Below, in pieces: positions 34,151-42,829 of a stretch of 64,000 nt of DNA. A program made the position numbers and the translations under genes. The DNA comes from Clavibacter michiganensis (GTDB lineage: Bacteria > Actinomycetota > Actinomycetes > Actinomycetales > Microbacteriaceae). The stretch covers positions 1,116,001 to 1,180,000 of the forward strand of contig MDHJ01000001.1 in NCBI GenBank assembly GCA_002150995.1, given 5' to 3'. Each line of letters begins with the position of its first letter. The first letter of the stretch is position 1. Below the pieces are notes generated by a model. That model was not told where the DNA came from, did no database searches, and was given only the letters and a program-made list of their open reading frames with translations.

Positions 34151-34539
34151 CGGTAGCCGCCCTTCTCCAGGCCCGCCTCGATCTCGAAGCGGTTCCGGAG
34201 CGGATCCCGCCCGGCCCACCAGTACAGCACCGGCATCAGCAGCCCGTACCGGCGCCACTGCACCACGTGCACGGCCTCGTGCTCCAGCACCGCGGGGCCG
34301 GCGTTGTCGCGGGTGAGGTAGACCCGGCCGACGCACGTGCCGCCGCGGCCGAAGACCCAGGACGGGAGGCCCGTGAGCACGATGAGGTCGCCGTGCCGGC
34401 GCACCTCGCCCGTGCTGAGCGGCAGGCCGACGGCGAGCCCGAACGCGGTCGCGATGCCGCTGCCGGCGCGCGAGACGGGCGAGTCGAGCAGGACGCCGCG
34501 GCCCGCGCCGGCGACGGCGCCGAGGCCGGACCGGATCAC
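34147..34539 (-). CDS. Small protein with HExxH-type zinc motif
   Basis: 130 residues. The motif LEHEAVHVVQWRRYG, centred near residue 88, is an HExxH metallopeptidase-like zinc site. The N-terminal 60 residues are small-residue rich and could include one membrane-associated helix; LPSWVFGRGGTCVGRVYLTRDN precedes the motif in a beta-strand pattern. No third metal ligand is obvious, so proteolytic activity is not assured. Some relatives are annotated only as hypothetical. Its GTG and TGA overlap the flanking genes by four bases each, tying it to the oxidoreductase operon. Confidence 0.72.
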   Translation of the reverse strand: MIRSGLGAVAGAGRGVLLDSPVSRAGSGIATAFGLAVGLPLSTGEVRRHGDLIVLTGLPSWVFGRGGTCVGRVYLTRDNAGPAVLEHEAVHVVQWRRYGLLMPVLYWWAGRDPLRNRFEIEAGLEKGGYR

Positions 34540-35968
34540 GCGGTCGGCCGCCCGTACGTCTCGAGCAGGCGCAGCCACACCTCGCTGACGGTGGGGTAGG
34601 AGGGCACCGCGTGCCACAGGCGGGTCAGCGGCACCTCGCCGACGACGGCGATCGTGGCGGAGTGCAGGAGCTCGGCGACGTCGGGGCCGACGAAGGTGAC
34701 ACCGACGATGACGCCGCGCTCCTCGTCCACCACCATGCGCGCCTGCCCGGCGTAGCCGTCGGCGTGGAGGCTCGAGCCCGCGACGGATCCGAGGTCGTAG
34801 TCGACGACGCGGGTGCGGAGGCCCGCGTCCTCCGCCGCCTTCGCCGTGAGACCGACGCTCGCGACCTCGGGGTCGGTGAAGGTGACCTGCGGGACCGCGC
34901 GGTGGTCGGCCGTGGCGACGTGCACGCCCCAGGGGGAGTCGTCGACGGTGCCGCCGGTCGCGCGCGCGGCGATGACCTCGCCCGCGGCGCGCGCCTGGTA
35001 CTTGCCCTGGTGGGTGAGCAGCGCCCGGTGGTTGACGTCGCCGACCGCGTACAGCCACGGCGACCCCGCGTTGACATCGCCCGTGACGAGCATGGTGTCG
35101 TCGACGTCGAGGTAGGCGCCCGGCTCGAGGCCGACGCTGTCGAGGCCCAGGTCCTCGGTGCGCGGGGTGCGGCCCGTCGCGACGAGCACCTCGGCGGCCG
35201 TGATCGAGGAGCCGTCCCCGAGCTCGACGAGCACCTCGTCGCCGTCGCGCGTGACGCGGGAGGGCGACGCGCCGAGCCGCACGTCGACGCCCATGCCGCG
35301 GAGGCTGTCGGCGACGAGCTCGCCCGCGAACGGCTCCTGCCCCGTGAGCAGCCCGCTGCGGGCGACGAGGGTGACGGTGCTGCGAGGGACGCGTACGCGG
35401 TCGCCATCTCGGCCGCGACCACGCCGCCGCCGATGACGACGAGGGAGTCGGGGACGACCTCCGCGCTGGTGGCCTCGCGGCTCGTCCACGGCTGCGCCTC
35501 GGCGAGGCCCGGGATGTCGGGGAGGAGGGCGGCGGTGCCCGTGGAGACGGCGACGGCGTGCGTCGCCTCGTGCTCCACCGTGGACCCGTCGGGCGCCGTC
35601 ACCGTGACGCGGCGGGGACCGGTGATGCGGCCGTGCCCGCGGGCGAGGTCGATGCCGATGCCCTCGAGCCAGCTCACCTGGCCCTCGTCGGACCAGGAGC
35701 TCGTGAACGAGTCCCGGCGCGCGAGCACCGCGGCCACGTCGAGGTCGCCGGTCACCGCCTCCCGGGATCCCGCGACGGCGCGGGCCGCGCGGAGGGCGCT
35801 GCCGGAGCGGAGCAGCGCCTTGCTGGGCATGCAGGCCCAGTAGGAGCACTCGCCCCCGACAAGCTCGGACTCGACGACGAGCACGGAGAGCCCGCCCTGC
35901 TTCGCGCGGTCGGCGACGTTCTCGCCGACGGGGCCGGCACCGATGACGATGAGGTCGTAGGAGGTCAT
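34536..35968 (-). CDS. Pyridine nucleotide-disulfide oxidoreductase (dihydrolipoyl dehydrogenase-like), one apparent frameshift
   Basis: About 477 residues after correction. YDLIVIGAGPVGENVADRA is the FAD site, and GGECSYWACMPSK carries a CxxxxC redox pair in an unusual sequence context, distinct from the GTCLNVGC of true Lpd or glutathione reductases. An NAD-binding VVIGGGVVAAEMA follows; the frame then breaks near 35379-35386 (one missing base). The rest includes VATGRTPR, YAVGDVNHRALLTHQGKYQ and a dimerisation domain with HAVPSYPTVSEVW. TAGGGT ends seven bases before ATG 35968. It leads the coupled operon; its disulfide substrate is unknown. Confidence 0.88.
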
Positions 35969-36023
35969 GGTCCCGACCCTACTCGCGGCCCCCGGCAGCC
36001 CTCGCCGCCGGTCGGTGGGCGGA

Positions 36024-36803
36024 TCAGCGTCCGACGAACTCGGCCGGCTCCCGCAGCGCCGCCGCGCGCATGCCGCGCGCCGCGTCCTCGGATCCGGCCA
36101 GCCGCACGAGCTCCGCGGGCAGCGCGGCGGCGGCGGCGTCCGCCCCCTCGCGGAGGGCGGTGCGGGCGTTCCGGAGGGTGGCCTGCACGGCGAGCGGCGC
36201 CTGCGCGGCGATGCGCTCGGCGATGCCGACGGCCGCCTCGAGCTGCTCGCCGTCGGGCACGACGAGCTGCACGATCCGCATGCGCCGAGCCTCCTCGGCG
36301 TCGAAGAGGTCGCCCGTGAGCATCCAGCGCATGGCGTCGCCCCAGCCCGCGACGGCGGGGAACCGGAGCGTCGCGCCGCCGAAGGGCAGGATCCCGCGGG
36401 CCACCTCGATCTGCCCGAACCGCGTGCCGGCGGCCGCGACGACGACGTCGCTGGCGAGCGCCAGCTCGATGCCGAGGGTCAGGCACGTGCCCTGCACCGC
36501 GAGGACGACGGGCTTGCCGACGGCGGGTCCGCTCACCTGCCACGGGTCGATGCCGTCGTCGGGTACGGCGTCGAGGCCGCCGCCCGGGCCGCGCCCGATG
36601 TTCGGGGCCACGTCGGCGAGGTCGAGGCCGCCCGTGAAGTGGTCGCCGATGGCGTGCACCACGCCGACGCGCAGCTCCGGATCGCGGGAGAGGAGGCCGT
36701 AGGCGCTCGCCAGCTCGCGCAGCATCCGCATGTCGGCGGCGTTGCGCTTGGCAGGCCGGTCGAGCCCGATGAGCAGGATGCGGCCCCGCCGCTCGACCCG
36801 CAC
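36024..36803 (-). CDS. Enoyl-CoA hydratase/isomerase family protein
   Basis: 259 residues of the crotonase fold: LDRPAKRNAADM, the oxyanion segment GDHFTGGLDLADV, VLAVQGTCLTLGIELALA and GQIEVARGILPFGG. It probably hydrates or isomerises an acyl-CoA in fatty-acid or side-chain breakdown. The annotated GTG 36803 begins right at the first strand and has no ribosome site. A GTG at 36900 with GAGGAG upstream (MTDDARTASAP) looks like the real start but is out of frame by one extra or two missing bases, so the N-terminus may be about 32 residues longer. Confidence 0.86.
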   Translation of the reverse strand: MRVERRGRILLIGLDRPAKRNAADMRMLRELASAYGLLSRDPELRVGVVHAIGDHFTGGLDLADVAPNIGRGPGGGLDAVPDDGIDPWQVSGPAVGKPVVLAVQGTCLTLGIELALASDVVVAAAGTRFGQIEVARGILPFGGATLRFPAVAGWGDAMRWMLTGDLFDAEEARRMRIVQLVVPDGEQLEAAVGIAERIAAQAPLAVQATLRNARTALREGADAAAAALPAELVRLAGSEDAARGMRAAALREPAEFVGR

Positions 36804-36989
36804 GCGGGGTGCGTCGTCGGGGGTGGTGCCGGTCGGGCCGTCCGGGCGCCCGGTGGCGGGGAGCGGTCGGGGCGGATGCGGTGCGGGCGTCGTCGGTCAC
36901 AGCGGTCTCCTCGTCGATTCCGTCCCAGACTCGCAGGGCAGGCGCCGGGACGCGACCTCCCGTCCGGGACCTCACGGCCGGGCGGCGGA

Positions 36990-37832
36990 TCAGACGGGGC
37001 CGGTCAGCGCCCCGATGATGCGGAGGATCGTGCCCATGTCGTCGACCGCGGCGGCGGGGGAGGAGGGGGCGAACTCGGTGATGCCGGCGCCCGCGAGGCC
37101 GAACGACCGCCGCAGCGCCTTGATGGTGTCGGTCACGGCCTGCACGTCCGGCCCGAACGGCTCCGGGTAGCCGACGCCGGCCATGCCGCCCGGATCGAGC
37201 ACGTCGAGGTCGACGTGCACGTAGACGTCGGTGGCGCCGGTCGCGCGCAGTGCCCGGACGACGGCCTCGGGACCCACGGCGTCCGCGCCGACGAGCTGGA
37301 TCCCGCGGGAGTCCACGAGCTCCGACTCGGCGTCGTCGAGCGCGCGGACGCCGGCGAGCACGACCCGGTCGGCCGTGACGGTGCCCGCGGGGAGCTCCAG
37401 CCCGTCGACGCCCTCCCCGAGCACGGCACGGAGCACCATGCCGTGGAAGGCGCCGGACGGCGAGGACGCGGGGGTGTTGAGGTCGGCGTGCGCGTCGAGC
37501 CAGAGGACCGCGAGGCCCGGGTGCGCGCGGGCCGCGTGGCCGATGGACGCGACCTCGACGCCGCAGTCGCCGCCGATCGTGACGAGCGGCCCGGCCGCCG
37601 CGGCGGAGGCCGCCTGCAGCGCGGCCTCCTGCCGCGTGCGCACCGCGAGGAGGGAGGCGTAGCGGAGCACGCCCGTGCCGAGCGACTCGCCCGCCTCGAC
37701 GGGCACCTCGACGACGCGGGTGGCGGACGCGGGCAGGTCGCCGCGGATCGCCGCCGCACCGTCCGCGAGCCTCATGGCGCGGGACGAGCCCGAGCCCTGC
37801 CATTGGGGGACGACGACGAAGGAGGCGGGCAC
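36990..37832 (-). CDS. Arginase/agmatinase/formiminoglutamase family protein
   Basis: 280-residue ureohydrolase fold. The Mn-binding motifs are present: IGGDCGVEVASIG (His replaced by Cys compared with GGDH), WLDAHADLNTP and VHVDLDVLDP. The GGDH-to-GGDC change alters one expected metal ligand and is seen in some arginase-family members of actinobacteria. Substrate may be arginine, agmatine or formiminoglutamate; not resolved. GTG 37832 was chosen because GATACT (minus strand, 37839-37844) ends exactly six bases before it; the longer form from 37862 lacks a ribosome site. Confidence 0.85.
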   Translation of the reverse strand: MPASFVVVPQWQGSGSSRAMRLADGAAAIRGDLPASATRVVEVPVEAGESLGTGVLRYASLLAVRTRQEAALQAASAAAAGPLVTIGGDCGVEVASIGHAARAHPGLAVLWLDAHADLNTPASSPSGAFHGMVLRAVLGEGVDGLELPAGTVTADRVVLAGVRALDDAESELVDSRGIQLVGADAVGPEAVVRALRATGATDVYVHVDLDVLDPGGMAGVGYPEPFGPDVQAVTDTIKALRRSFGLAGAGITEFAPSSPAAAVDDMGTILRIIGALTGPV

Positions 37833-37864
37833 ACCCCCAGTATCGCGTGCGGCGGCGGACATGG

Positions 37865-37908
37865 CGATGCCCGCCGGCCGCGGTCTGGACCGCGGGCGAC
37901 GGGCATCG
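37865..37908 (-). terminator. Terminator of the 37928-38575 gene
   Basis: Outer arms CGATGCCCG (37865-37873) and CGGGCATCG (37900-37908), inner arms CGCGGTC (37879-37885) and GACCGCG (37888-37894). Confidence 0.75.
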
Positions 37909-37927
37909 TCGGGAGGGAGGAAGAGGA

Positions 37928-38575
37928 CTACATGTCGCGGTAGCGCTTCGCCTCGGCGAGGGCGGTGCGGAGGCCGGCCGCGTCGAGCTTCGGGCCGTAG
38001 CCGGGGGTGTCGCGCTGGATCCGCCAGCCCTCCGCGAGCGGACCCGCGTCGACGGCGTCGTAGCCGAAGGAGTCGAGGATCGCGGTGACCGCGGCCTTCG
38101 CCTCGGCGTCGTCGCCCGCGATGACGAGCGCGCGGCGCCCCTCGGTGCCGGCGGGGGTGCCGTCGGTGGTGAGGTCTGCCGCGTAGATGTGGTTGAACGC
38201 CTTCACGACCTTCGACTCGGGCAGGTGCCGCTGCAGCATCTCCGCCGTCGTCGTGGACTCGTCGTCCAGCTCGGCGATGTGGCCGTCGCGCTCGGGGTAG
38301 TAGTTGTCGGTGTCGATGACGACCTTGCCGGCGAGCGGCGCGACCGGCACGGTGTCGATGCTCTTCAGCGGGATCGTCACGACGACGATCTCGCCCGCCT
38401 CGGCGACCTCCTGGACGGTCGCGGCGCGCGCTTGATCCCCGAGCTCGGCGATCAGGTCGGCGAGCGTCTCCGGGCCGCGCGAGTTCGCGATGACGACGTC
38501 GTGGCCGGTGGAGGTGAACAGGCGGGCGAGCTGGCTGCCGATGAGTCCGGCGCCGATGATTCCGATGTTGGTCAT
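37928..38575 (-). CDS. NADPH-dependent F420 reductase-like dinucleotide-binding protein
   Basis: 215 residues. The N-terminal Rossmann motif NIGIIGAGLIGSQLARLF and the NADP-type NSRGPETL loop are typical of the F420 oxidoreductase/proC-like NAD(P)-binding group, followed by VVVTIPLKSID and VIDTDNYYPERDG. VVKAFNHIYAADL is a conserved active-site loop of the group. Whether it uses F420 is unknown; many non-F420 relatives exist. ATG 38575 is the first residue of the beta strand. It appears monocistronic, with a terminator downstream. Confidence 0.87.
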   Translation of the reverse strand: MTNIGIIGAGLIGSQLARLFTSTGHDVVIANSRGPETLADLIAELGDQARAATVQEVAEAGEIVVVTIPLKSIDTVPVAPLAGKVVIDTDNYYPERDGHIAELDDESTTTAEMLQRHLPESKVVKAFNHIYAADLTTDGTPAGTEGRRALVIAGDDAEAKAAVTAILDSFGYDAVDAGPLAEGWRIQRDTPGYGPKLDAAGLRTALAEAKRYRDM

Positions 38576-38651
38576 GGGGAGGGGAACCGGCGGTCCGGAC
38601 GGTGCATTCCGCACGTGCACCCGGCTCCCAGCTCCCGCAGCGGCGGGAACG

Positions 38652-38690
38652 ACCGCGGGCGCCGCCCCCGGAGGAGACGGCGCCCGCGGT
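38652..38690 (-). terminator. Terminator of the pspA-like gene
   Basis: ACCGCGGGCGCCG (38652-38664) and its exact complement (38678-38690), 13-base loop, 10 bases after the stop codon. Confidence 0.8.
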
Positions 38691-38700
38691 GCGGTGCGGG

Positions 38701-39444
38701 CTACTCGCCCGACGTGACCTGCTTCGGCGCGGATCCGCCGGACTTGAGCGCGGCGAGGCGCGCCTCCACCTCGGTCAGCTCGCCGAGGTCCTCGAGCTCC
38801 TCGAACTGCGCGTCGAGGCTCGACGCCTGCAGCTCCTCGGCGCCGCGGACGCGGGCCTCCTCGCGGCGGATCTTCTGCTCGAACCGGCTGACCTCGCTGG
38901 TCGGGTCCATGATGTCGATGCTCTTCATGGCGTCCTGCACCTGCGACTGCGCCTGCACCGTCTTCTGGCGGGCGTTCAGCTCGTCGCGCTTGGACGACAG
39001 CTGCTGCAGCTTGCCGCGCATCGTGTCGAGACCCTGCTTGAGCTTCTCCACGACCTCGGTCTGCGACGCGATGGTGGGCTCGGCGCCCTTCGCCTCGCTC
39101 TCCGACTGCATCTGGCGCTGCAGCGCGACGCGGGCGAGCGCGTCGAACTTGTCGGCGTTCGGGGTGTTGCCCGCGTTGCGGTACTCGTCCGCCTTCTGGC
39201 TCGCGGCGAGGGCCTTGCGACCCCAGTCGCCCGCGGCCTGGACGTCCTCGCGGTGGTCGTCCTCGATCATCCGGAGGTTGCCGATGGTCTGGGCGACGGC
39301 GCTCTCGGCCTCGCGGATGCTCTCCGTGTAGTCGCGCACCATCTGGTCCAGCATGAGCTGCGGGTCCTCGGCCTGGTCGATGAGGTTGTTGATGTTGGCC
39401 TTCGCGAGCTGGGCGATGCGGCCGAGGATGGACTGCTTGGACAT
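38701..39444 (-). CDS. pspA: PspA/IM30/Vipp1 family envelope-stress protein
   Basis: 247 residues, almost entirely alpha-helical coiled coil, with the family start SILGRIAQLAKANINNLID (membrane-binding amphipathic helix) and the conserved EDPQLMLDQMVRDYTE block. PspA proteins form ESCRT-III-like scaffolds that protect or remodel the cytoplasmic membrane under stress. ATG 39444 has AAGGAG upstream. The TPM-domain gene ends 113 bases upstream in the same direction; TPM and PspA genes are neighbours in other actinobacteria, suggesting shared envelope functions. Confidence 0.92.
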   Translation of the reverse strand: MSKQSILGRIAQLAKANINNLIDQAEDPQLMLDQMVRDYTESIREAESAVAQTIGNLRMIEDDHREDVQAAGDWGRKALAASQKADEYRNAGNTPNADKFDALARVALQRQMQSESEAKGAEPTIASQTEVVEKLKQGLDTMRGKLQQLSSKRDELNARQKTVQAQSQVQDAMKSIDIMDPTSEVSRFEQKIRREEARVRGAEELQASSLDAQFEELEDLGELTEVEARLAALKSGGSAPKQVTSGE

Positions 39445-39557
39445 GGGTGCTGCTCCTTCTCGTCTACTGCTACGTCGGAATGGGTTGATCATGGGTCGCT
39501 CTCGTCCTGGTTCTCGTGTGTCGCGCCGGTCGTGCGCGTGCGGGGTGGTGCCGGCCG

Positions 39558-41603
39558 CTAGAAGTCGCCTCCGCTGAAGCCGCCGCCGCCGCCGAATCCG
39601 CCGCCGCCGAAGCCGCCGCCTCCGCCGAAGCCTCCGCCGCTGAAGCCGCCGCCGCCGCCGCCTCCGCCGCCGCCTCCCCAGCCGCCACCACCGCTCAGCA
39701 GGCCGCCGATGATGCCGCCCATGATGGCGCCGCCGAACGCGTCGCCGCCTCCGCGGCCGCCCATCATGCCGCCGCCGTAGCCGCCGTAGCCGCCGCCCTG
39801 GTCGAGGTCGCGCTGCGCCGCCTCGATGGCCTGGGCCGAGTAGGCGGTCGCCGCCTGCGACGCGGCGACGGCGCGCACGGGATCGCGCGGGGCCGCCTCG
39901 TGGGCGTCATCGAGCGCGCGCTGGGCCTGCGCCAGGCGCGTGCGCGCCTGCTCGCCGACGGCGCCGCGGCGGGTGGAGATGAAGTCGCGCGCCGTGGCCA
40001 CCTGGCTCTCGGCGGTCGACAGCGCGCGCGGCAGGTAGCCGACGGCGCGCTCCACCTGCTCCTGCTGCTGGCGCACGGGGGCGAGCGCCTCGTCGAGCCG
40101 GGCCTCGGCCTCCTGCAGCAGGGTGACGCTCGTGAGGGGGTCGGCGAGCCGGCCCTGCAGCGGCTTCGCGTCGGCGATGGCCTGCTCCGCCGACTGGACG
40201 AGGCGGGTCAGCTCCGGCATGCGCCCGCCGCGCTGGGCGGCGCGGGCGTCCTGGATGTCGCTGCGGACGTCGGCGATCTCCTCCTGCACGCGCGTGGACG
40301 CGTGCTCGAGGTCCGACGAGACACGGTCGACGACGTCGAGCAGCTTGCCGGCCTGGCCGACCGCCTGCTGAGCCGCCCGCACCTTGACCGCGAGCCCGCC
40401 CGAGGAGGCGCTGTCGCCGGAGCGGATGGAGGCGGCCGCCTCCTGGGCGGTGTCGGTCGCGAAGGAGAGGAGGGAGCGCGCCTGCTCGACGTTGCCGGTG
40501 ACGGTCGTCATGGAGGGCCCCGCGTAGCGCCGCCCGAGGAGGTCGACGGCCTCCTGCGTGCGCTCGATGCGCGTCTTCAGCGCCTCGGCGTCGGTGACGA
40601 TGGCGGCGAGCGTCTGGGGTGCGTTCTGCTCGAGCGCGCGCAGCTCCTCGAACGACTGCGTCTGCGCGTCGAGCTCGGCGCGGGCCTCCTCGCACAGCTC
40701 CACGATGCGCGCGGCCCAGGTGCGCCGCTCCTCGTCGGTGTCCTCGATCGTGTCGTCGAGCTTCTGCTTGAGGGCGAACGCCTCGCGGACCTTGCCGCCC
40801 GCCGACGCGAGCGTCTCGCGGTAGGGGCCGACCGCGTCGGCGCCGAACTCCGCCTCCGCGAAGCCGACCTCCTGCTCGCTGGTCTCCAGGGCGTCGTCGA
40901 GCTGCACGAGCATGCTGCCCGCGCGCTGCTCGGCCGACTGCATCTCCTTCAGCGCCTCCTGGCGCTTCGCGGCCACGGCCTTCTGCTTCTTCCGACGCCC
41001 GAGCAGCGTCGTGACGACGGTGGCCAGCAGGATCGCGCCGAGCACGTAGAGCAGGACGAGGCCGAAGTCGATGCCGGATCCCGCAGCGTTCGAGGGAGTC
41101 GCCCCGGTCTCCGTCTCGGTCCCGGTGCCCGTCTGCGTCTGCGATTCGATGCCCTGAGCGGCCGCGGTGGCGGCTCCCGCCCAATCGCCGTCCTGGAGCT
41201 CGGGGCGGATGCCGTTGGCGAGCAGCTGGTCGCGTGCGGACGCGGAGAGCTGCTCCGGCGCGCCGAACGACACCTGCCTCCCGTCCACCGCGATGGCGAG
41301 GAGCGCGTCGGACGCGCCGAAGCCGTTCGCCGAGTTCGCTGCCTGGCCCCATGCCTCCGGCGTGGACTCGCCGGTGAACGTGTCGACGTAGGCGACGTGC
41401 AGGGTCACGCCGGTCTGCTCGCGCAGCTGGTCGATCGCCTGCTGGATCTCCTGCTCCTGCGCGGACGTGACCGCGTCGACCTGGTCGAGGATCGTCGCCC
41501 CGCCGAAGTCGACCGGCTCCGTCGCCTGCGCGGCGACGGGCACCATGGCCCCGAACAGGCCGAGCGCGAGCGCGGCCCCCAGCAATCTCGCGGACCGCGG
41601 CAT
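39558..41603 (-). CDS. TPM-domain membrane protein with Gly-rich tail
   Basis: 681 residues. A signal peptide (ending near VAAQATEP) is followed by an extracytoplasmic TPM domain (about residues 30-150; ATILDQVDAVTSAQEQEIQQ, VDTFTGES), a Thr/Gly/Glu linker, one transmembrane helix around residue 180 (FGLVLLYVLGAILLATVV), a long cytoplasmic coiled coil rich in Gln and Glu, and a C-terminal stretch of Gly-Gly-Gly-Phe repeats ending FSGGDF. TPM domains in other proteins have phosphatase or photosystem-repair roles; here envelope homeostasis with PspA is inferred. ATG 41603 has GGAGGAG six bases upstream; the start 21 bases further upstream lacks one. Confidence 0.88.
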   Translation of the reverse strand: MPRSARLLGAALALGLFGAMVPVAAQATEPVDFGGATILDQVDAVTSAQEQEIQQAIDQLREQTGVTLHVAYVDTFTGESTPEAWGQAANSANGFGASDALLAIAVDGRQVSFGAPEQLSASARDQLLANGIRPELQDGDWAGAATAAAQGIESQTQTGTGTETETGATPSNAAGSGIDFGLVLLYVLGAILLATVVTTLLGRRKKQKAVAAKRQEALKEMQSAEQRAGSMLVQLDDALETSEQEVGFAEAEFGADAVGPYRETLASAGGKVREAFALKQKLDDTIEDTDEERRTWAARIVELCEEARAELDAQTQSFEELRALEQNAPQTLAAIVTDAEALKTRIERTQEAVDLLGRRYAGPSMTTVTGNVEQARSLLSFATDTAQEAAASIRSGDSASSGGLAVKVRAAQQAVGQAGKLLDVVDRVSSDLEHASTRVQEEIADVRSDIQDARAAQRGGRMPELTRLVQSAEQAIADAKPLQGRLADPLTSVTLLQEAEARLDEALAPVRQQQEQVERAVGYLPRALSTAESQVATARDFISTRRGAVGEQARTRLAQAQRALDDAHEAAPRDPVRAVAASQAATAYSAQAIEAAQRDLDQGGGYGGYGGGMMGGRGGGDAFGGAIMGGIIGGLLSGGGGWGGGGGGGGGGGFSGGGFGGGGGFGGGGFGGGGGFSGGDF

Positions 41604-41690
41604 GCGACTCCTCCGTCGTCTCAAGGTCGTGCTCCCTCAGGCTAGCGGCCGGGTGCCGTGCGGTGGTCGTGGGCCACGCGCCCGCCCGGG

Positions 41691-42263
41691 TCACGCCAGA
41701 TCCCGCACGGTGCGGTCGCGCGGGTCCCAGCGGCGGAGCCCGGCGGCCGGGGCCTCCTCCGGCTCGATGCGCCCGAGCGCCGTCACCGCCTCCGCCAGCT
41801 GCTCGGCCGTGAGGCGCAGCGCCAGGGAGACGTGCGGGGTCCACGCCCCGGGACGGGTGTGGGGGACGACCTCGGGAGCGGCGGGGCCGTCCTGATCCGA
41901 GTCCTCGTCCGGTCCGGCATGTGCGGCGTCGACCGCGGCGTGGATCCGGGCGTGGAGGTCCAGCAGGGCGCGGTCGACGACGACCTGGCGCGCGAGCACC
42001 AGGCCGCGCGGCGGCACGCCGAAGACCACCAGGCCGCCGAGCCGGACGCTCGGCAGCGGACCGGACGCGGCGATCGCACGGAGGGCGTCGTCCGCGGACC
42101 CGCCGAGCCCCTCGGCTGCGAGCAGCGTCACGTGCGGGCGGTTCGTCGCCCCGGCGTGGTCGGCGAGGCTCGGGAGGCCGGCGTCCGCGAGCGCACGCCA
42201 CGCCTCCCGGACCCGGGCGTCGGACGCCGCGTCCAGGGTGAGCTCGACGCTCCCGGCGCTCAG
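41691..42263 (-). CDS. 2'-5' RNA ligase-like phosphoesterase, probable CTG start
   Basis: About 190 residues. Two HxT/S motifs define the 2H phosphoesterase fold: NRPHVTLLAAE and WTPHVSLALRL. The conserved N-terminal strand SVELTLDAASDARVREAW lies upstream of the first ATG/GTG-type start (GTG 42131), which would cut away the first HxT motif. The only in-frame codon that can begin the domain is CTG 42263 (MSAGSVEL), which overlaps the stop of the upstream antitoxin-like gene as CTGA, mimicking the usual ATGA/GTGA coupling. Members cleave or ligate 2'-5' bonds or cyclic phosphates; target unknown. A base error at the start cannot be excluded. Confidence 0.75.
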   Translation of the reverse strand: MSAGSVELTLDAASDARVREAWRALADAGLPSLADHAGATNRPHVTLLAAEGLGGSADDALRAIAASGPLPSVRLGGLVVFGVPPRGLVLARQVVVDRALLDLHARIHAAVDAAHAGPDEDSDQDGPAAPEVVPHTRPGAWTPHVSLALRLTAEQLAEAVTALGRIEPEEAPAAGLRRWDPRDRTVRDLA

Positions 42264-42498
42264 CGGCGGGGCGGGTTCGCGGGCGGCGTCGGGCCCTGGC
42301 CGCGGCCGCCATCGGACCGAGGTTCCGCAGCTGCTCGTCCGCGGCCTCGCGGGCCTTCTGGATCTTGTCGGCGTGCTTGCTGCCGGTGGCCTTGTCGGCG
42401 AACCCGGACACCTTGTCGATGGCGGTGCGGCCGACGTCCTGGCCCTTGGACGTGCGCAGGAAGCCGGTGGCGGCGGCGGCGATGCGGGACAGCTTCAC
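42260..42498 (-). CDS. MT0933/Rv0909-like antitoxin family protein, apparent 3' frameshift
   Basis: About 79 residues: MKLSRIAAAATGFLRTSKG, then GRTAIDKVSGFADKATGSKH and KIQKAREAADEQLRNLG, an amphipathic Lys/Ala-rich pattern typical of the small actinobacterial antitoxin-like family PF14013. GTG 42498 has GAGGAG upstream. Near 42285-42305 one missing base disrupts the frame; corrected, the end is GQGPTPPANPPRR. No toxin gene is adjacent; the downstream neighbour is an RNA ligase-like protein, so a classical toxin-antitoxin pair is not evident. Confidence 0.72.
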
Positions 42499-42689
42499 GG
42501 GTGATCTCCTCGTGGGGATGGGAGGCCGCCGTGCCCGGGCGGCGCGGCGGTCGTCCTGGGACCATCTTGGCGTGCCGCGCCTGTGCTGGAGCGGGGAGTC
42601 TCCTCGGCGGAGGGAATGCGGCGCGGGACGGGCGGCACGGCGGGGCTCGTCGCCGGTGCTACCCTGGATCCGCGCCATGGCGCACCCTG

Positions 42690-42761
42690 GCCCCCATAGC
42701 TCAGGGGATAGAGCACTGCCCTCCGGAGGCAGGGGCGGAGGTTCGAATCCTCCTGGGGGCA
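42690..42761 (+). tRNA. tRNA-Arg (CCG)
   Basis: 72 bases: acceptor GCCCCCA/TGGGGGC with discriminator A, D-arm GCTCAGGGGATAGAGC, anticodon stem CTGCC/GGCAG around CTCCGGA giving anticodon CCG, T-arm GGAGG-TTCGAAT-CCTCC. Confidence 0.95.
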
Positions 42762-42790
42762 CACCTTCCCATGTCCCGTGTTGGTGCGGT

Positions 42791-42824
42791 GAGAGGCCGG
42801 TCCCGTCCGCGGGACCGGCCTCTC
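42791..42824 (+). terminator. Terminator of tRNA-Arg
   Basis: GAGAGGCCGGTCCCG (42791-42805), loop TCCG, exact complement 42810-42824: a 15-bp stem 30 bases after the tRNA. Confidence 0.82.
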
Positions 42825-42829
42825 GTGCG

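Noticed and set aside
36804-36900. Annotating the enoyl-CoA hydratase from GTG 36900
   Set aside because: The site has GAGGAG and a plausible peptide, but it is out of frame by an amount needing one extra or two missing bases, unlike the single losses elsewhere; kept only as a note.
42260-42498. Toxin-antitoxin pair with the RNA ligase-like gene as toxin
   Set aside because: The family name is antitoxin-like only; 2H phosphoesterases are not known toxins and the overlap more likely reflects ordinary coupling.
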